The notes: generated from the sequence alone by a model not told the origin. 64,000 bases of DNA from Runella sp. MFBS21 (GCF_029433105.1 NZ_JARNTW010000005.1:301837-365836); one strand, 5' to 3'; shown: positions 1 through 9,379, numbered from the stretch's first letter. A program made the numbers and translations.

Positions 1-480
1 AGAGAGAGTAAGCTGACGTGGGTTAATTTTAAAGTATTTTCCAGCTTGCACGGTGAAAATCCAAATATAACCTTGTTGATCTTCTTTTAGATAAACAATG
101 CTATAATTGCCCGCATTGTTGAATCCTTGGTCGCGGATGTCTGCATGGTAAAATTTATGGGTCTTTGGGTCATACAAGTTGAGGCCGTCTTTTTCGGTTC
201 CCACCCATATCCTCCCTTTGGTGTCTTCCAACAAAGCAGTACAAGTATTGCCAGAAATACTGAAAGGATTGTAGGGGTCATTGGTAAATACCTTGAAATT
301 GTAGCCGTCGTAGCGATTGAGGCCATCTTTGGTCGCAATCCACATAAAGCCTTCTCGGTCTTGGCGCAGGTCATACACCATGCCTTGCGAAAGCCCGTCA
401 GAAATAGTAATACTTTGCCAAGGGGAAGATTGTGCAAAAAGAAAGGAAGAGTAAAGATAAAGAATCAAGAAAAAACGCAT
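1..480 (-). CDS. Propeller-type sensor/regulator, N-terminal part (runs off the left edge)
   Basis: The reading frame begins at an ATG whose complement lies at 478-480 and stays open to base 1. It encodes a signal peptide (MRFFLILYLYSSFLFAQ) and then two-component-regulator propeller repeats: GLSQGMVYDL, GFMWIATKDGLNRYDG and GRIWVGTEKDGLNLYD are the typical blade motifs. In Bacteroidota such periplasmic propellers usually belong to hybrid two-component systems or to sensors with a C-terminal kinase or LuxR-type output. The output domain is outside the window, so the class stays open. A TATATTTG element at 501-508 lies just upstream and fits its promoter. That it is a sensor is inferred from the family; the repeats themselves are seen directly. 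Confidence 0.8.
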   Translation of the reverse strand, partial: MRFFLILYLYSSFLFAQSSPWQSITISDGLSQGMVYDLRQDREGFMWIATKDGLNRYDGYNFKVFTNDPYNPFSISGNTCTALLEDTKGRIWVGTEKDGLNLYDPKTHKFYHADIRDQGFNNAGNYSIVYLKEDQQGYIWIFTVQAGKYFKINPRQLTLS

Positions 481-500
481 AATCAATAGGTACTTCACTA

Positions 501-530
501 CAAATATAGGAGAAATCTCATAAGCATAAA
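501..530 (-). promoter_or_regulatory. Bacteroidota-type promoter for the propeller sensor
   Basis: On the minus strand TATATTTG (501-508) matches the -7 consensus TAnnTTTG. TTTA at 527-530, 18 nt upstream, resembles the -33 TTTG. Transcription would start about 15 nt before the ATG ending at 480. Confidence 0.5.
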
Positions 531-556
531 TTGAATCTACCTATGCTTATGAGATT
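514..556 (-). terminator. Hairpin after the type IX-secreted protein gene
   Basis: A perfect 15-bp stem (514-528 with 542-556) and a 13-nt loop follow the stop of the surface-protein gene. There is no long T run, so termination may be weak. The stem overlaps the -33 region of the next promoter. Confidence 0.5.
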
Positions 557-574
557 AAAGTGAAAAAACCTTGA

Positions 575-3500
575 TTATATTTTAATGACTTTGATAGATG
601 TTTTTTGGAATGTAGAAGTTGTTAAGTGTATCCAATAAACCCCCGCTTTTAAATGAGATACATTTAAGGTGGTGGTATACATAGGTGAAGAAACTTGAAA
701 AGAGCCCTGCTGTAATAAAGAACCTTGTATATTTGAAATATGCCATTCAACAGATTGTTGAGCAATACCCCTTACGATAAGTTCAAGGATTGAATTTACC
801 ACAGGATTGGGAGCGATAGTGACCCATTCTTTAGTTTCGCTACTTTCAATATTGCTATTTTCAGCATTGGCGACTCTGGCATTACAATTGGTAATGGTTA
901 CAGTTTTAGACCCTGTCATGTTTCTGTTACAAGACGAAGTAGCTTGAGTAGCCACGACGGTGTATGAACCTGCGGCGGTTTGATTTCCAAAGCTAATGGC
1001 ATTGCCAGTGCCTGAGATTGGAGTACCGATGTTGGCATTGCTGCGTCGAAGTTGATAAACAAATCCTTCTTGTGAACCACTTAGGCCAATAGCTACGCCA
1101 TTTCCACCGTTGCAGTAGCTACCTCCCCCAGTGAGAGAAAAGACATTGGGTGTCTGTCCGAGGTTGATTGTAGCAGCTCCATTCATAGTAGTCAGACAAG
1201 CCCCTCCTTCCACGAAAGCTTCTACCGTATAGTTACCAGCTTGGTTTATGTTGGAGAATACGAGGTTGTTACCATTACCAGAGATAGGTTCTCGGAAGTT
1301 TTGGTTGTCTTTTTTGAGTTGGTAAAGTACTCCGACTTGTGAGCCATTGAGGAGGAGGGCGGCGGCAGGAGTGTTACCCGAATTATTAGCACAGAGTGTG
1401 GTTCCTCCTTGTAAGGTAAAGACAGTTAAAGAAGTAGGCACTGAATTAATGGTTTGCTGCTGAGAAGAAGCCGAGCATGTCGTATTGTTCTGCAATCTTA
1501 CTTGAAAAGTGTAGTTGCCTGGGGCAAGCCCGCTAAAAGTGTTGCTTTCTTGCCAGTTGATGCCGTCTTTAGAATATTCCAGAGTACCTGTACCAGAGGC
1601 GTTGACGAGGGCGGTTCCGGTGTTGGTGGCACAAGTAGGCTGAGTCAAATCTATCCCTGAAATGGTTGGAGCAGTGGGCACAGGGTTGACAGTTAGACTT
1701 AATGCTTCTGAAATACAACCTGTTTGCGTGTTTTTAGCAGTTATTGAATAGTTATTTGGAGCTAGTGCACTAAAGGTAGTTTGTGGTTGATAATCAGTAC
1801 CGTTTACACTATACTCTATATTGCTTCCCGTTGGCGTAGTAATGGTAATTGTTCCGGTTTGAATGGCACAAGTGGGTTGGGTAGTAACAGATGCCGTAGG
1901 TGCGCTAAAGGCACTGCATACTACCGTAATGACCACATCATTTCCATCGCCACCGATATAAGATATAGAAGCAGAGAAATTACTTCCTAGAAAACTGCTG
2001 ATAGTTGCCCCTTCGGCGAGGCCAATAAAAGTACCAGTAATAGCATCGGTATTGTCATTATCAACAATCTTAAACGTTTGGCCTAATACGGGAACATAAG
2101 TACCGCTTAGTGCCAGTGTGGCTCCGGTCAAATTAATCCCTCCTGACACCGTCAGTTGGGTATATGAGTTTCCAGTACCATCTCCAGGCGTAGTGCCGTT
2201 GAGAACAATGGCCACATCACTACTAAAGGAAAGCGTACTGCTTGTAACGTCAGTACCCGTAAAAGTAGGTTTCACCGCCGCAGGCGAAGTGCCTGAATCA
2301 AGAAGTAATGTACCCCCGCCTGTACTGATACTTCCACCTTTGATATTGATATCACCATTGCTAATCAACTGCATTGCGGTGGCAGTAGTTCGCGAAATGT
2401 CGGCTTCGACGTTGATAGTACCACTATTGGCTGCGCCAATGACCAACGTACCGCCACTCACTAGGTCTAGCTCGGTATCAGTTAAACTTAATTGCCCGTT
2501 AGTTTCGGTACCGAGAGAGATTGAGCGAGCAGTAGTAGCTGAGGCTAAGATGACAGTAGAAGAGGTTGCTATTCCCCCAGAAAGTAAAGAGATATTATCC
2601 GCATTGATGGTGATTGTTCCACCATTTGCTGCGATTCCGCCGTTAGAGCCTTGATCTAAAACAAGGGTTCCCTCTGCCCCAGTTGAAATCGTAATGGGAG
2701 CATTGCCGGCATTGTTATTAAAAACGGAGCCTCCTCCATTGGTTTGAAGGATTTTAAAATCTCTCCCTGCCGTGGCTGATAAGCTTCCGCCGTTACTTTG
2801 TACATATGTAGCAGCAGATATGACAATATCACGGTCAGCTAGAACTGCTACACTCTGACCGTTTACATCTCCGTATCCGTTTACAGTACCCAAAATAAGG
2901 TCACGACCCGCATTCACGGTCATCACTCCGCTTGCTGCACCAATCCCGTTTACAGCCCCGTGTTCTGTGATAAGGTCTGAGGCAACCCCCGTAGTCTGTA
3001 GGGTTACATTACCCGAACCTTTCACTTGTTCTACGACTCTCATAGTACCGCTTGTCACTATGTGAATTATTCCGGAAGTACCTGTTGCCGTTACTCCATT
3101 TAAGCTACCATTCGTACCGCCAAGGGTTAGGTCACCAATGTTTGAAACAAATATCCCGGCGTTAGTGGTAGTGCCTTCAAATTTACCGGTTTGTGTATTG
3201 ATTGGGACGGAGGAGGTTCCCACTCCCGCTGTAGCTTGAAAAACTAATTCGGTAGCAATCAGACTAAACGTGGCAGAAGCACTAATAGTACTAGAAACTC
3301 CCGTTTGGGCAATATTGATATTGATTGCAGCAGACGATAGACTTCCACTTCCGCTGAATGTGACATTGTTTGTACCACTACTGATAGAAACATTATCGAT
3401 TGTTAAAGACGAAACTAAATCGGCATCTGCAATTGTAATGGTGCTTGTGCCGCTACCAGTGGCAATATCTCCGCCCGATTGGGTAAATACACCACTATTA

Positions 3501-3700
3501 AGCGTAAAGGAGGTGTTTGCTCCACTTTTACTAATTGAGATACTTTCATCGGTAGATAGCGAAATAAGCAAGGTATTGTTGGCATTGTCCCAAGTATAGG
3601 TAGCGGCAAACGTATTGCTAAACATCATCAAACTTAAAAAGCCACTCATTAATGGTTTAAAGGCAGACTTGAAGAAATGGGGTGTAAATTTTTTTTTCAT
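575..3700 (-). CDS. Type IX-secreted surface protein with beta-strand repeats and C-terminal sorting domain
   Basis: This 1041-residue protein has an N-terminal signal peptide (positively charged start, hydrophobic run, cleavage near NTFAA). Residues of about 40-600 are low-complexity Gly/Ser/Thr/Asn repeats of the parallel beta-helix type seen in autotransporter-like adhesins. Residues of about 600-800 hold two SprB-like repeats (EYSVNGTDYQ and LEYSKDGINWQ cores followed by LAPxNYxxxxxxxxxC). The last 80 residues form a Por secretion tail: the WVTIAPNPVV start, then LKAGVYWIHL and a final Lys-rich strand. Such proteins cross the outer membrane through the type IX system and may be surface anchored. 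Adhesion is the likely role but is inferred. The gene lies downstream of a hybrid two-component regulator, and PorX, which controls type IX genes, is encoded at 53287-54849. Confidence 0.85.
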   Translation of the reverse strand: MKKKFTPHFFKSAFKPLMSGFLSLMMFSNTFAATYTWDNANNTLLISLSTDESISISKSGANTSFTLNSGVFTQSGGDIATGSGTSTITIADADLVSSLTIDNVSISSGTNNVTFSGSGSLSSAAININIAQTGVSSTISASATFSLIATELVFQATAGVGTSSVPINTQTGKFEGTTTNAGIFVSNIGDLTLGGTNGSLNGVTATGTSGIIHIVTSGTMRVVEQVKGSGNVTLQTTGVASDLITEHGAVNGIGAASGVMTVNAGRDLILGTVNGYGDVNGQSVAVLADRDIVISAATYVQSNGGSLSATAGRDFKILQTNGGGSVFNNNAGNAPITISTGAEGTLVLDQGSNGGIAANGGTITINADNISLLSGGIATSSTVILASATTARSISLGTETNGQLSLTDTELDLVSGGTLVIGAANSGTINVEADISRTTATAMQLISNGDINIKGGSISTGGGTLLLDSGTSPAAVKPTFTGTDVTSSTLSFSSDVAIVLNGTTPGDGTGNSYTQLTVSGGINLTGATLALSGTYVPVLGQTFKIVDNDNTDAITGTFIGLAEGATISSFLGSNFSASISYIGGDGNDVVITVVCSAFSAPTASVTTQPTCAIQTGTITITTPTGSNIEYSVNGTDYQPQTTFSALAPNNYSITAKNTQTGCISEALSLTVNPVPTAPTISGIDLTQPTCATNTGTALVNASGTGTLEYSKDGINWQESNTFSGLAPGNYTFQVRLQNNTTCSASSQQQTINSVPTSLTVFTLQGGTTLCANNSGNTPAAALLLNGSQVGVLYQLKKDNQNFREPISGNGNNLVFSNINQAGNYTVEAFVEGGACLTTMNGAATINLGQTPNVFSLTGGGSYCNGGNGVAIGLSGSQEGFVYQLRRSNANIGTPISGTGNAISFGNQTAAGSYTVVATQATSSCNRNMTGSKTVTITNCNARVANAENSNIESSETKEWVTIAPNPVVNSILELIVRGIAQQSVEWHISNIQGSLLQQGSFQVSSPMYTTTLNVSHLKAGVYWIHLTTSTFQKTSIKVIKI

Positions 3701-3942
3701 GAGTTGAGCATTTGATTTTCAGGGAATCGTATTTGATAAAACAAGGATTGAGTAATACAAGACAGGCAAACTTTACACTTATCGATAAGTGCAAAGAAGC
3801 AAGCAGCCTTTTAGTGCGATAAAATATCGCAAATGTGTGGTTTTTGTAAAAAGAAGGGTTAACACAAATCCAGCATTCTTTGCCATAAATCCAGCAATCT
3901 GACAAAAAAACTATGAAATCATAACTTTAGAGCCTTTTAAGA

Positions 3943-6711
3943 CTAGTACTCTGAAGGTAATACATGGTATCTTTCTTGAAATACTTTGGTGAAATAAGAA
4001 AGGTTTTCAAAGCCCGTTTGGTAAGCGACTTCAGAAACAGTCGCATTTTTTTGCTTTAACAAAATCGCCGCTTTTTCTAAACGATACACGCGGATAAATT
4101 CTACGGTGGTGAGATTGGTGAGTGCTTTGAGTTTTCGAAGCAATTGAGAAGCGCTTAGATTAGCGGCAGCGGCCAACTGCTCTACACCAAAAGTACTATC
4201 AGATAGATTTTTATCAAGAATGATTTTGATCTTCTGGATAAATACCTCTTCTAAAGATAAACTTGCCTCTAAAGCAGAAGGCGTAGTTGTGGCAGTCTGT
4301 AAGTAATATTGTTTGAGATTTTCTCGCATACTAACCAGATTTTGCACGCGTATTTTTAGCTCAGCGGCATTGAAAGGCTTGATAAGGTAATCATCTGCGC
4401 CAAGTCCTAAACCTTGTAGTTTATTCTCAAGTGTTACTTTGCCTGTTAATATTATAATAGGAATATGGCTGGTTTTGACGGAAGATTTGAGGTATTTGCA
4501 AAGCTCAAACCCGTTTATACGGGGCATTATCAGGTCACTGATGATAATGTCGGGGATAGAATTGGTTGCTTTTTCAAGTCCGTCTATACCATCAACGGCT
4601 TCGATGATTTGGTAATCATTCTCAAAAATCTCTCTTATGTAAGTTCTCAAATCTTCATTGTCTTCCACAATCAGCAATACCTCTTCGGTTGTATTTGGAG
4701 CAGGGAAGAGGGGGGGCATGGTGGTGGCGTCGTTGGCAGAAGGAGAGAAAATAGCCTCGTCTTTTTGAAAATAGAGTGGTAAGTTTTCCGTTGGGTGTGT
4801 GGCTGGTTTTAATGGCAAAGTTACGCTAAAAGTAGTACCTAGGTTTTGTTGGCTAGTGACTTGGATGGAACCTTGGAGCAAATTCACGAGTTCCTTAACC
4901 AAAGTAAGGCCGAGGCCTGTACCTTCATAGTTGGGTTGGTTGGTGCCCTCGACTTGAAAAAAGCGGTCAAAAATCTTCTCTAGTTTTTGTTCAGGAATCC
5001 CGATGCCGCTGTCTTTGACGATGATTTTGACTTCGTCCAAAGCTTCACCATAATAAACGCCGAGCGAAATACTCCCTCCATTGGGGGTAAATTTAAAAGC
5101 GTTGGAAAGCAAATTGAAAATGATTTTTTCAAACTTATCGGGGTCAAAATAGACGTTTGCATTGATTTGGTTCTGAAAAATCTCAAACTGAATATGTCTG
5201 CTTTCGGCCAAAGATTGAAAAGAAGGCACCAAGGATTGAGTAAACTTTGCTAAGTTTCCAGCTTGCAAATCAACGGGCATTTCTTTGGCCTCCAATTTAC
5301 TGACGTCTAGCAGTTGATTGATAAGAGAGAGTAGACGTTGGGCGTTTCGTTCGATGAGCCAGAGGCTTTCGAGGGTAGGAAACTTCTTTTTTAATTCTTG
5401 AATAGGACTGATAATAAGGGTAAGTGGAGTACGGAATTCGTGCGAAATGTTGGTGAAGAAATTGGTTTTGAGGGTGTCTAGCTCTTTTAGGTAGTTGGCT
5501 TGCTGTTGTTTGTACGACAGCTCTCTTTCGGTATCTGATTGGGCTTGTTGAGAATTGTGAATAATTTTTCCTAAAAAAAGGCCAAATACAAAAATCTCGA
5601 TAATATACATTAGGTAGGCAAAGGTGTATTTCCAAGGAATTTCGATTTGGGTAACCAAGCTAATTTGAATCAAAATATAGCTACTGATACCCAACAAAAA
5701 AGGGGTAGAATAGCTCCAGTCGATTTTGGCTGAATGGATACCCGCAGCCATATATAGTCCAACGACCACAAGCCAACAAAAAATAGACAGATAGGAGGAG
5801 ATTTCTAACCAATACCATTGATAATTAAAAATGATGCAAAGTGCAAGGATAACCGTAATTCCGATGATGATATTTAAGAGTAATCTGACAGGCCTGAGCT
5901 TACTTGGATAGGGCAATATGGACTGAACTACCCAGACGTATCCAATTGGCATGATATGATAAGACATAAAATTGATGATAGTAGCGGTAGACCCAGGTTG
6001 GGTGAAAAATACTCCCAAGAGGCTATTGATACCCCAGAAGGCGAAGGTCCTTAAAATTAAGAAGTAAGAATAGTAGCGAAACGTAACATCTTTGACGACA
6101 AAAAACACCAATAGCAGTACATAAAAAAGCCGAAGAAGGCTAATACCATGCAAAAAACCATTGCCTTGGAGTTCTGCTCCTTGGGTGGTGATATATTGGG
6201 AGTAAGTATATAATTCAATCTGGGCATAATGACTCCGTTGACTTTGAACGCGGATAAAAATGATCTTTTGGCCTTGAGGAGTGAGATTAAAACTTGTATG
6301 AGGACTCATACTACCATAAAAAAACTCGGGTTTTGAAACAAGGGTGCCTTTTTTCTGAACCTTATAACGGCCCTGTGAATCAGGTAAATAAAAGTCAAGG
6401 CTCTCGGGAAGGGGATTGTCCCACTTTATCACCCAATGCGCATTTTGAGAGCTTGTATTTTTTAAATGTACCTTGAACCAGAATGTACGCTTTGAAAAAG
6501 GAATCAAAATATCTTTTTTTTCAATGGGCTTGAAGTCTTTGTGCTGAATTTCTTTAAAAGTAAGTTTAGAAGTACTATCTTCAAAAACTGAAGAATAAGG
6601 GGTGAGATCAATCTGCGTTGAAATATCACTTATAGATACTAGACACTGACTATTAGTTGATAAGGATAAAAAGAAGAATATAAAAACTAAAATCGATTCC
6701 TTATATTTCAT
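3943..6711 (-). CDS. Hybrid sensor histidine kinase / response regulator with AraC output (7TMR-DISM type)
   Basis: The 922 residues combine a full signalling path. Signal peptide 1-22; periplasmic 7TMR-DISM sensor domain about 30-175; seven membrane helices about 185-385; coiled linker; HisKA with phospho-acceptor H424 in NISHEFRTPL; HATPase with N box (NLLSNAFKF, about 533-541), G1 DSGIGIPE and G2 GTGLGLTLV. A receiver domain follows with phospho-acceptor D726 and conserved K778, then an AraC-type helix-turn-helix pair (about 815-922) ending in the usual FENLSYFTKVFQERY signature. It therefore senses a periplasmic ligand and binds DNA itself, probably acting near its own gene. The surface-protein gene 242 bp downstream on the same strand is a candidate target. 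The ligand is unknown. Confidence 0.92.
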   Translation of the reverse strand: MKYKESILVFIFFFLSLSTNSQCLVSISDISTQIDLTPYSSVFEDSTSKLTFKEIQHKDFKPIEKKDILIPFSKRTFWFKVHLKNTSSQNAHWVIKWDNPLPESLDFYLPDSQGRYKVQKKGTLVSKPEFFYGSMSPHTSFNLTPQGQKIIFIRVQSQRSHYAQIELYTYSQYITTQGAELQGNGFLHGISLLRLFYVLLLVFFVVKDVTFRYYSYFLILRTFAFWGINSLLGVFFTQPGSTATIINFMSYHIMPIGYVWVVQSILPYPSKLRPVRLLLNIIIGITVILALCIIFNYQWYWLEISSYLSIFCWLVVVGLYMAAGIHSAKIDWSYSTPFLLGISSYILIQISLVTQIEIPWKYTFAYLMYIIEIFVFGLFLGKIIHNSQQAQSDTERELSYKQQQANYLKELDTLKTNFFTNISHEFRTPLTLIISPIQELKKKFPTLESLWLIERNAQRLLSLINQLLDVSKLEAKEMPVDLQAGNLAKFTQSLVPSFQSLAESRHIQFEIFQNQINANVYFDPDKFEKIIFNLLSNAFKFTPNGGSISLGVYYGEALDEVKIIVKDSGIGIPEQKLEKIFDRFFQVEGTNQPNYEGTGLGLTLVKELVNLLQGSIQVTSQQNLGTTFSVTLPLKPATHPTENLPLYFQKDEAIFSPSANDATTMPPLFPAPNTTEEVLLIVEDNEDLRTYIREIFENDYQIIEAVDGIDGLEKATNSIPDIIISDLIMPRINGFELCKYLKSSVKTSHIPIIILTGKVTLENKLQGLGLGADDYLIKPFNAAELKIRVQNLVSMRENLKQYYLQTATTTPSALEASLSLEEVFIQKIKIILDKNLSDSTFGVEQLAAAANLSASQLLRKLKALTNLTTVEFIRVYRLEKAAILLKQKNATVSEVAYQTGFENLSYFTKVFQERYHVLPSEY

Positions 6712-6781
6712 GCGATTTACTCTAAGGCTTTTAAGGACGATTTGAGCCTGCCGGGGACTTTCAAACGTTGCTAAGAGTTAT

Positions 6782-6811
6782 CAAAATTACAGATTGGATT
6801 TAATTGCACAA
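6782..6811 (-). promoter_or_regulatory. Promoter of the hybrid regulator gene
   Basis: Minus-strand TTG (6809-6811), 19 nt, then TAATTTTG (6782-6789): a good match to the Bacteroidota -33/-7 pattern, about 70 nt before the ATG. Confidence 0.5.
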
Positions 6812-7003
6812 TAATTTTAGAAGTGGAATATTCTTATTCAACATATTGCTTCGCTAGAAAATGTCGTGTCTTACTTTGTATATGGGGCAAAATTTTCATC
6901 CTTAGTTTTTATAATCCCCAAAATGTACGCTTGATTCCCCAAACCAAATTGGCATGGTTGTTTTGAACGTATAGTTATGTACGACAACAAATCTTACTAA
7001 ACT

Positions 7004-7585
7004 ATGAAAACAAACATGAAATTGGTGGCAGTTCTGTTCTTGATAGGAGGGTTGACTGCCTGTGGTGGCTCATCAGACACAGAAGATACCACCGAAAAAA
7101 CAAACGAAGAACGAATCGAAGCCACTGCTCCTACAGAGGCAGCGGCAGATGCCCAAGAAGACGATGCTGAGTTTTTGGCAGAAGCCGCAAGCGGGAGTAT
7201 GATGGAAGTCGAGTTAGGGAAATTGGCACTTCAAAAATCAATGTCGCCTAAGGTCAAAGACTTTGCCCGAATGCTCGTGGATGACCATACCAACGCTATT
7301 GCTGATTTAGAAAATATTGCTTCTCAAAAAAATTTGGCTTTGCCAGTAGCCCTGATGGATAAGCATCAAAGAATGGTCAATAAGTTTAAGGATGAGACTG
7401 GGAAAAATTTTGATAAAAAATACCTCGATATGATGGTGGATGACCATAAAGAAGATATCAAAGAGTTTCAGGAAATAGTGGAAGAATCAAAAGATACAAA
7501 TATCAAGGATTTTGCTTCTAAAACGCTTCCCAAATTGACCGCTCATCTGGAAATGGCCGAACGTCTCGAACGTGGAATGAAGTAA
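7004..7585 (+). CDS. DUF4142 lipoprotein
   Basis: The 193-residue product begins with a lipoprotein signal peptide and lipobox LTAC (Cys20), followed by an acidic Thr/Glu-rich linker to about residue 55. Residues of about 58-190 match the DUF4142 pattern: an alpha-helical, ferritin-like bundle with SGSMMEVELGKLA near its start, two LVDDH/MVDDHKED repeats in the middle and a final HLEMAERLE helix. Family members are often induced by stress, but no enzymatic activity is established. A possible promoter is TTG (6949-6951), 20 nt, TAGTTATG (6972-6979). A 66-residue gene follows after 26 bp and is probably co-transcribed. Confidence 0.85.
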   Translation: MKTNMKLVAVLFLIGGLTACGGSSDTEDTTEKTNEERIEATAPTEAAADAQEDDAEFLAEAASGSMMEVELGKLALQKSMSPKVKDFARMLVDDHTNAIADLENIASQKNLALPVALMDKHQRMVNKFKDETGKNFDKKYLDMMVDDHKEDIKEFQEIVEESKDTNIKDFASKTLPKLTAHLEMAERLERGMK

Positions 7586-7611
7586 TATTAATTTCAAAAC
7601 GCTATACCATC

Positions 7612-7812
7612 ATGCCGTGGACCAAGGATGATTATCCCGTTTCCTTGAAAAACTTTCGGGCACGGGTACGGAATAAAGCCATCGAAATAGCGAATGCTTT
7701 GCTAGAAGAAGGCAACGACGAAGGCCGAGCTATTGCAATCGCCACCGCGAAAGCCCAAGAATGGGCCGAAAATAGAGGCATCACTATCAGAAAAAAAGTG
7801 GCGTCTTCATAA
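7612..7812 (+). CDS. Small conserved protein, unknown function
   Basis: A 66-residue soluble protein starting MPWTKDDYPVSLKNF, with a helix rich in Ala/Glu (AIEIANALLEEGNDEGRAIA) and a basic tail. I recall short proteins of this pattern (MPW...YP.S.KN..) as common and uncharacterised in Bacteroidota and some Proteobacteria. The start resembles the ChaB-type MPY..P.S opening but I cannot claim membership. It lies 26 bp after the DUF4142 lipoprotein gene on the same strand, so a joint stress-related role is possible. Confidence 0.65.
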   Translation: MPWTKDDYPVSLKNFRARVRNKAIEIANALLEEGNDEGRAIAIATAKAQEWAENRGITIRKKVASS

Positions 7813-7820
7813 CAATCAAA

Positions 7821-7865
7821 GGCTTTCTAAGTTTGAGGCAGTAGAAGCTAAAAACTTAGAAAGTC
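7821..7865. repeat. Gene-end hairpin, CTTTCTAAGTTT type
   Basis: Stem CTTTCTAAGTTT (7823-7834) pairs perfectly with AAACTTAGAAAG (7852-7863), with a further G-T and G-C pair outside. It lies 9 bp after the small gene's stop. The arms resemble those at 56924-56986 and 44978-45023, with compensating base changes. Confidence 0.6.
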
Positions 7866-7998
7866 TCTATTGTATGTGGCTCTATAGGCAAGAAGCCCAT
7901 CTCTTCCAATCCATGTAAAAAGGAGGGAATTTGCTTTCTTGTAAGCACTCCATCACGAAACCTTAGTTTCTACCAAAATCAACAGACTTTGTAGCTTC

Positions 7999-8271
7999 TC
8001 AAAACTGTTGATTCAAAACATGATATTCTATTTTCGACATATATGGAAAGTAGGGTAGTGATTCTATAAGTTTCTTAACTTGCGGCTCGTCAATGCTTTT
8101 AAAAATTAAGACGGCATTTACTTTCGTTACCGATATAAAAAAACTTTCCAAAATTTCTTCTTTTTGCCACAAGTTTACAAACTCCATTTCCTTTTTAGGA
8201 AGTTCTGGCGTAGATTTTATGGTTTCAATTCCACTATCCGACAAGGTTATTACAACTAATATTTTATTCAT
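7999..8271 (-). CDS. Muconolactone isomerase/YciI-like ferredoxin-fold protein
   Basis: A 90-residue protein with an alternating strand-helix pattern: MNKILVVITLS strand, helix, NLWQKEEILESFFIS, the hydrophobic strand NAVLIFKS and the helix VKKLIESLPYFPY. This is the dimeric alpha/beta-barrel (ferredoxin-like) arrangement of the muconolactone isomerase-like and YciI-like small proteins. No catalytic residue can be named. The gene is 45 bp downstream of an AraC-family regulator gene on the same strand and is probably its co-transcribed partner. The substrate is unknown. Confidence 0.6.
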   Translation of the reverse strand: MNKILVVITLSDSGIETIKSTPELPKKEMEFVNLWQKEEILESFFISVTKVNAVLIFKSIDEPQVKKLIESLPYFPYMSKIEYHVLNQQF

Positions 8272-8316
8272 AGCTTAAAGTGTTGAATTTTTATGAGATT
8301 GGTTTGAGCCACAAAT

Positions 8317-9051
8317 TTAATGGGGTTCCATCTCTAAAAATTGTATCAAATCACTTTTTTGCCGAAGCTTTAGAGGGCCAACTCCAAACATTTGATACAT
8401 GTATTTGTTCATTTGTGAGGAGTCATAAAAGCCACTTTCTAATGCAATGTCAGTAATTCTTTTTTTATGATTTGTAAGTATTAAAAATATAGCCCTTCTC
8501 AGCCTTGTCCACAAAAGATACTTAGTAATACTACTCCCCGTTTCTTGTTTAAACAAAAAACCTAATCGAGAGGGTGATAAGAAAACGTGATTCGCAATAT
8601 CGTTAAGTGAAAACTGTTCTGTTTGAAAATTTTGGTTGATATGAACGATTACTTTTTCAACTCTTTCATCTTTTTCTGTGAGGGGTTTGGGTAGCTGATT
8701 GGACTTTACAAGATTGGATATAGAAAACTTGAACTCCGAAATATTGAAGAAGTTTGTAAGTTCGTCATTGTTATTAAACACTTTAGAATTGTTGTTCCCA
8801 AGTTTGTCAAGGATAATTTTACCAATAAAAGAGTAAGGTTCAATATTGATAATAGTAAGAGTGCTATTACTACATTCACAGGCATGTGCTACCTGAGGTC
8901 TGATTACAAAACCATAAATATTTTGATATTTCTTTCTTTCAATTGTAGAATGAAAGGGATTGTCAGTCGTAAATACAATTTGGTACGCTGAATGCCTATG
9001 AATTTCAACGTCAGATTGATAGGCTCTTAATGCAAGAATAAATTTGTCCAT
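8317..9051 (-). CDS. AraC-family transcriptional regulator
   Basis: In this 244-residue protein the N-terminal half is a cupin-like sensing domain: HRHSAYQIVFTTDNPF is the His-rich start and YGFVIRPQVAHACEC continues it. The C-terminal ~100 residues are a double helix-turn-helix: FSLNDIANHVFLSPSRLGFLF is the first and ITDIALESGFYDSSQMNKYM the second. The ligand is unknown. A TTG-N20-TATATTTG promoter (9130-9160) precedes it by about 80 nt. The small ferredoxin-fold gene downstream is a likely co-transcribed target. Confidence 0.85.
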   Translation of the reverse strand: MDKFILALRAYQSDVEIHRHSAYQIVFTTDNPFHSTIERKKYQNIYGFVIRPQVAHACECSNSTLTIINIEPYSFIGKIILDKLGNNNSKVFNNNDELTNFFNISEFKFSISNLVKSNQLPKPLTEKDERVEKVIVHINQNFQTEQFSLNDIANHVFLSPSRLGFLFKQETGSSITKYLLWTRLRRAIFLILTNHKKRITDIALESGFYDSSQMNKYMYQMFGVGPLKLRQKSDLIQFLEMEPH

Positions 9052-9129
9052 CAGTTAATCAGTCCGACTAAGCTTACTACTAGCGGTTTGGGAATTGCCG
9101 AAGTGGGAGAATTTGAAATACTGTCAGTA

Positions 9130-9160
9130 CAAATATAGGACGAAAGCTGATAGGTATCAA
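9130..9160 (-). promoter_or_regulatory. Promoter of the AraC-family gene
   Basis: Minus-strand TTG at 9158-9160 and TATATTTG at 9130-9137 separated by 20 nt. This is a full match to the -7 consensus TAnnTTTG. Confidence 0.5.
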
Positions 9161-9208
9161 GGTTGATGTACTTGCCTTAGTTTCCAGTTTGCCAATAGGG
9201 TAGTTTTG

Positions 9209-9253
9209 AGTTATCCTGAGCATCCCGACAGCACGTCGGGACAAGCGATAACT
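9209..9253. repeat. Nested inverted repeat in a 328-bp non-coding stretch
   Basis: The gap 9052-9379 holds no convincing gene. It contains an outer stem AGTTATC/GATAACT (9209-9215, 9247-9253) around an inner stem TCCCGAC/GTCGGGA (9223-9229, 9235-9241). Two shorter stems follow (CCAAA/TTTGG near 9260 and GCGTC-TCC-GACGC near 9293). The cluster looks like a REP-type intergenic element or two mobile hairpin fragments. It also lies between the divergent AraC and lipoprotein genes, so regulation cannot be excluded. Confidence 0.55.
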
Positions 9254-9379
9254 TGGCCCAAACTACGATTTGGGTCAAAAATGGTGCAGCGTCTCCGACG
9301 CAGCTCATCTTACGGGTCATGAGTATTTGAGAATCTAAGTACGCTTTCATTCACAAATAGAATATTCACTAACTCTGCT

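Noticed and set aside
9163..9176. TTGAT-GTAC-TTGCC upstream of the AraC gene as a further FNR box
   Set aside because: Only one half fits and the distance to the -7 element is 36 nt, so it does not follow the 33-nt rule.
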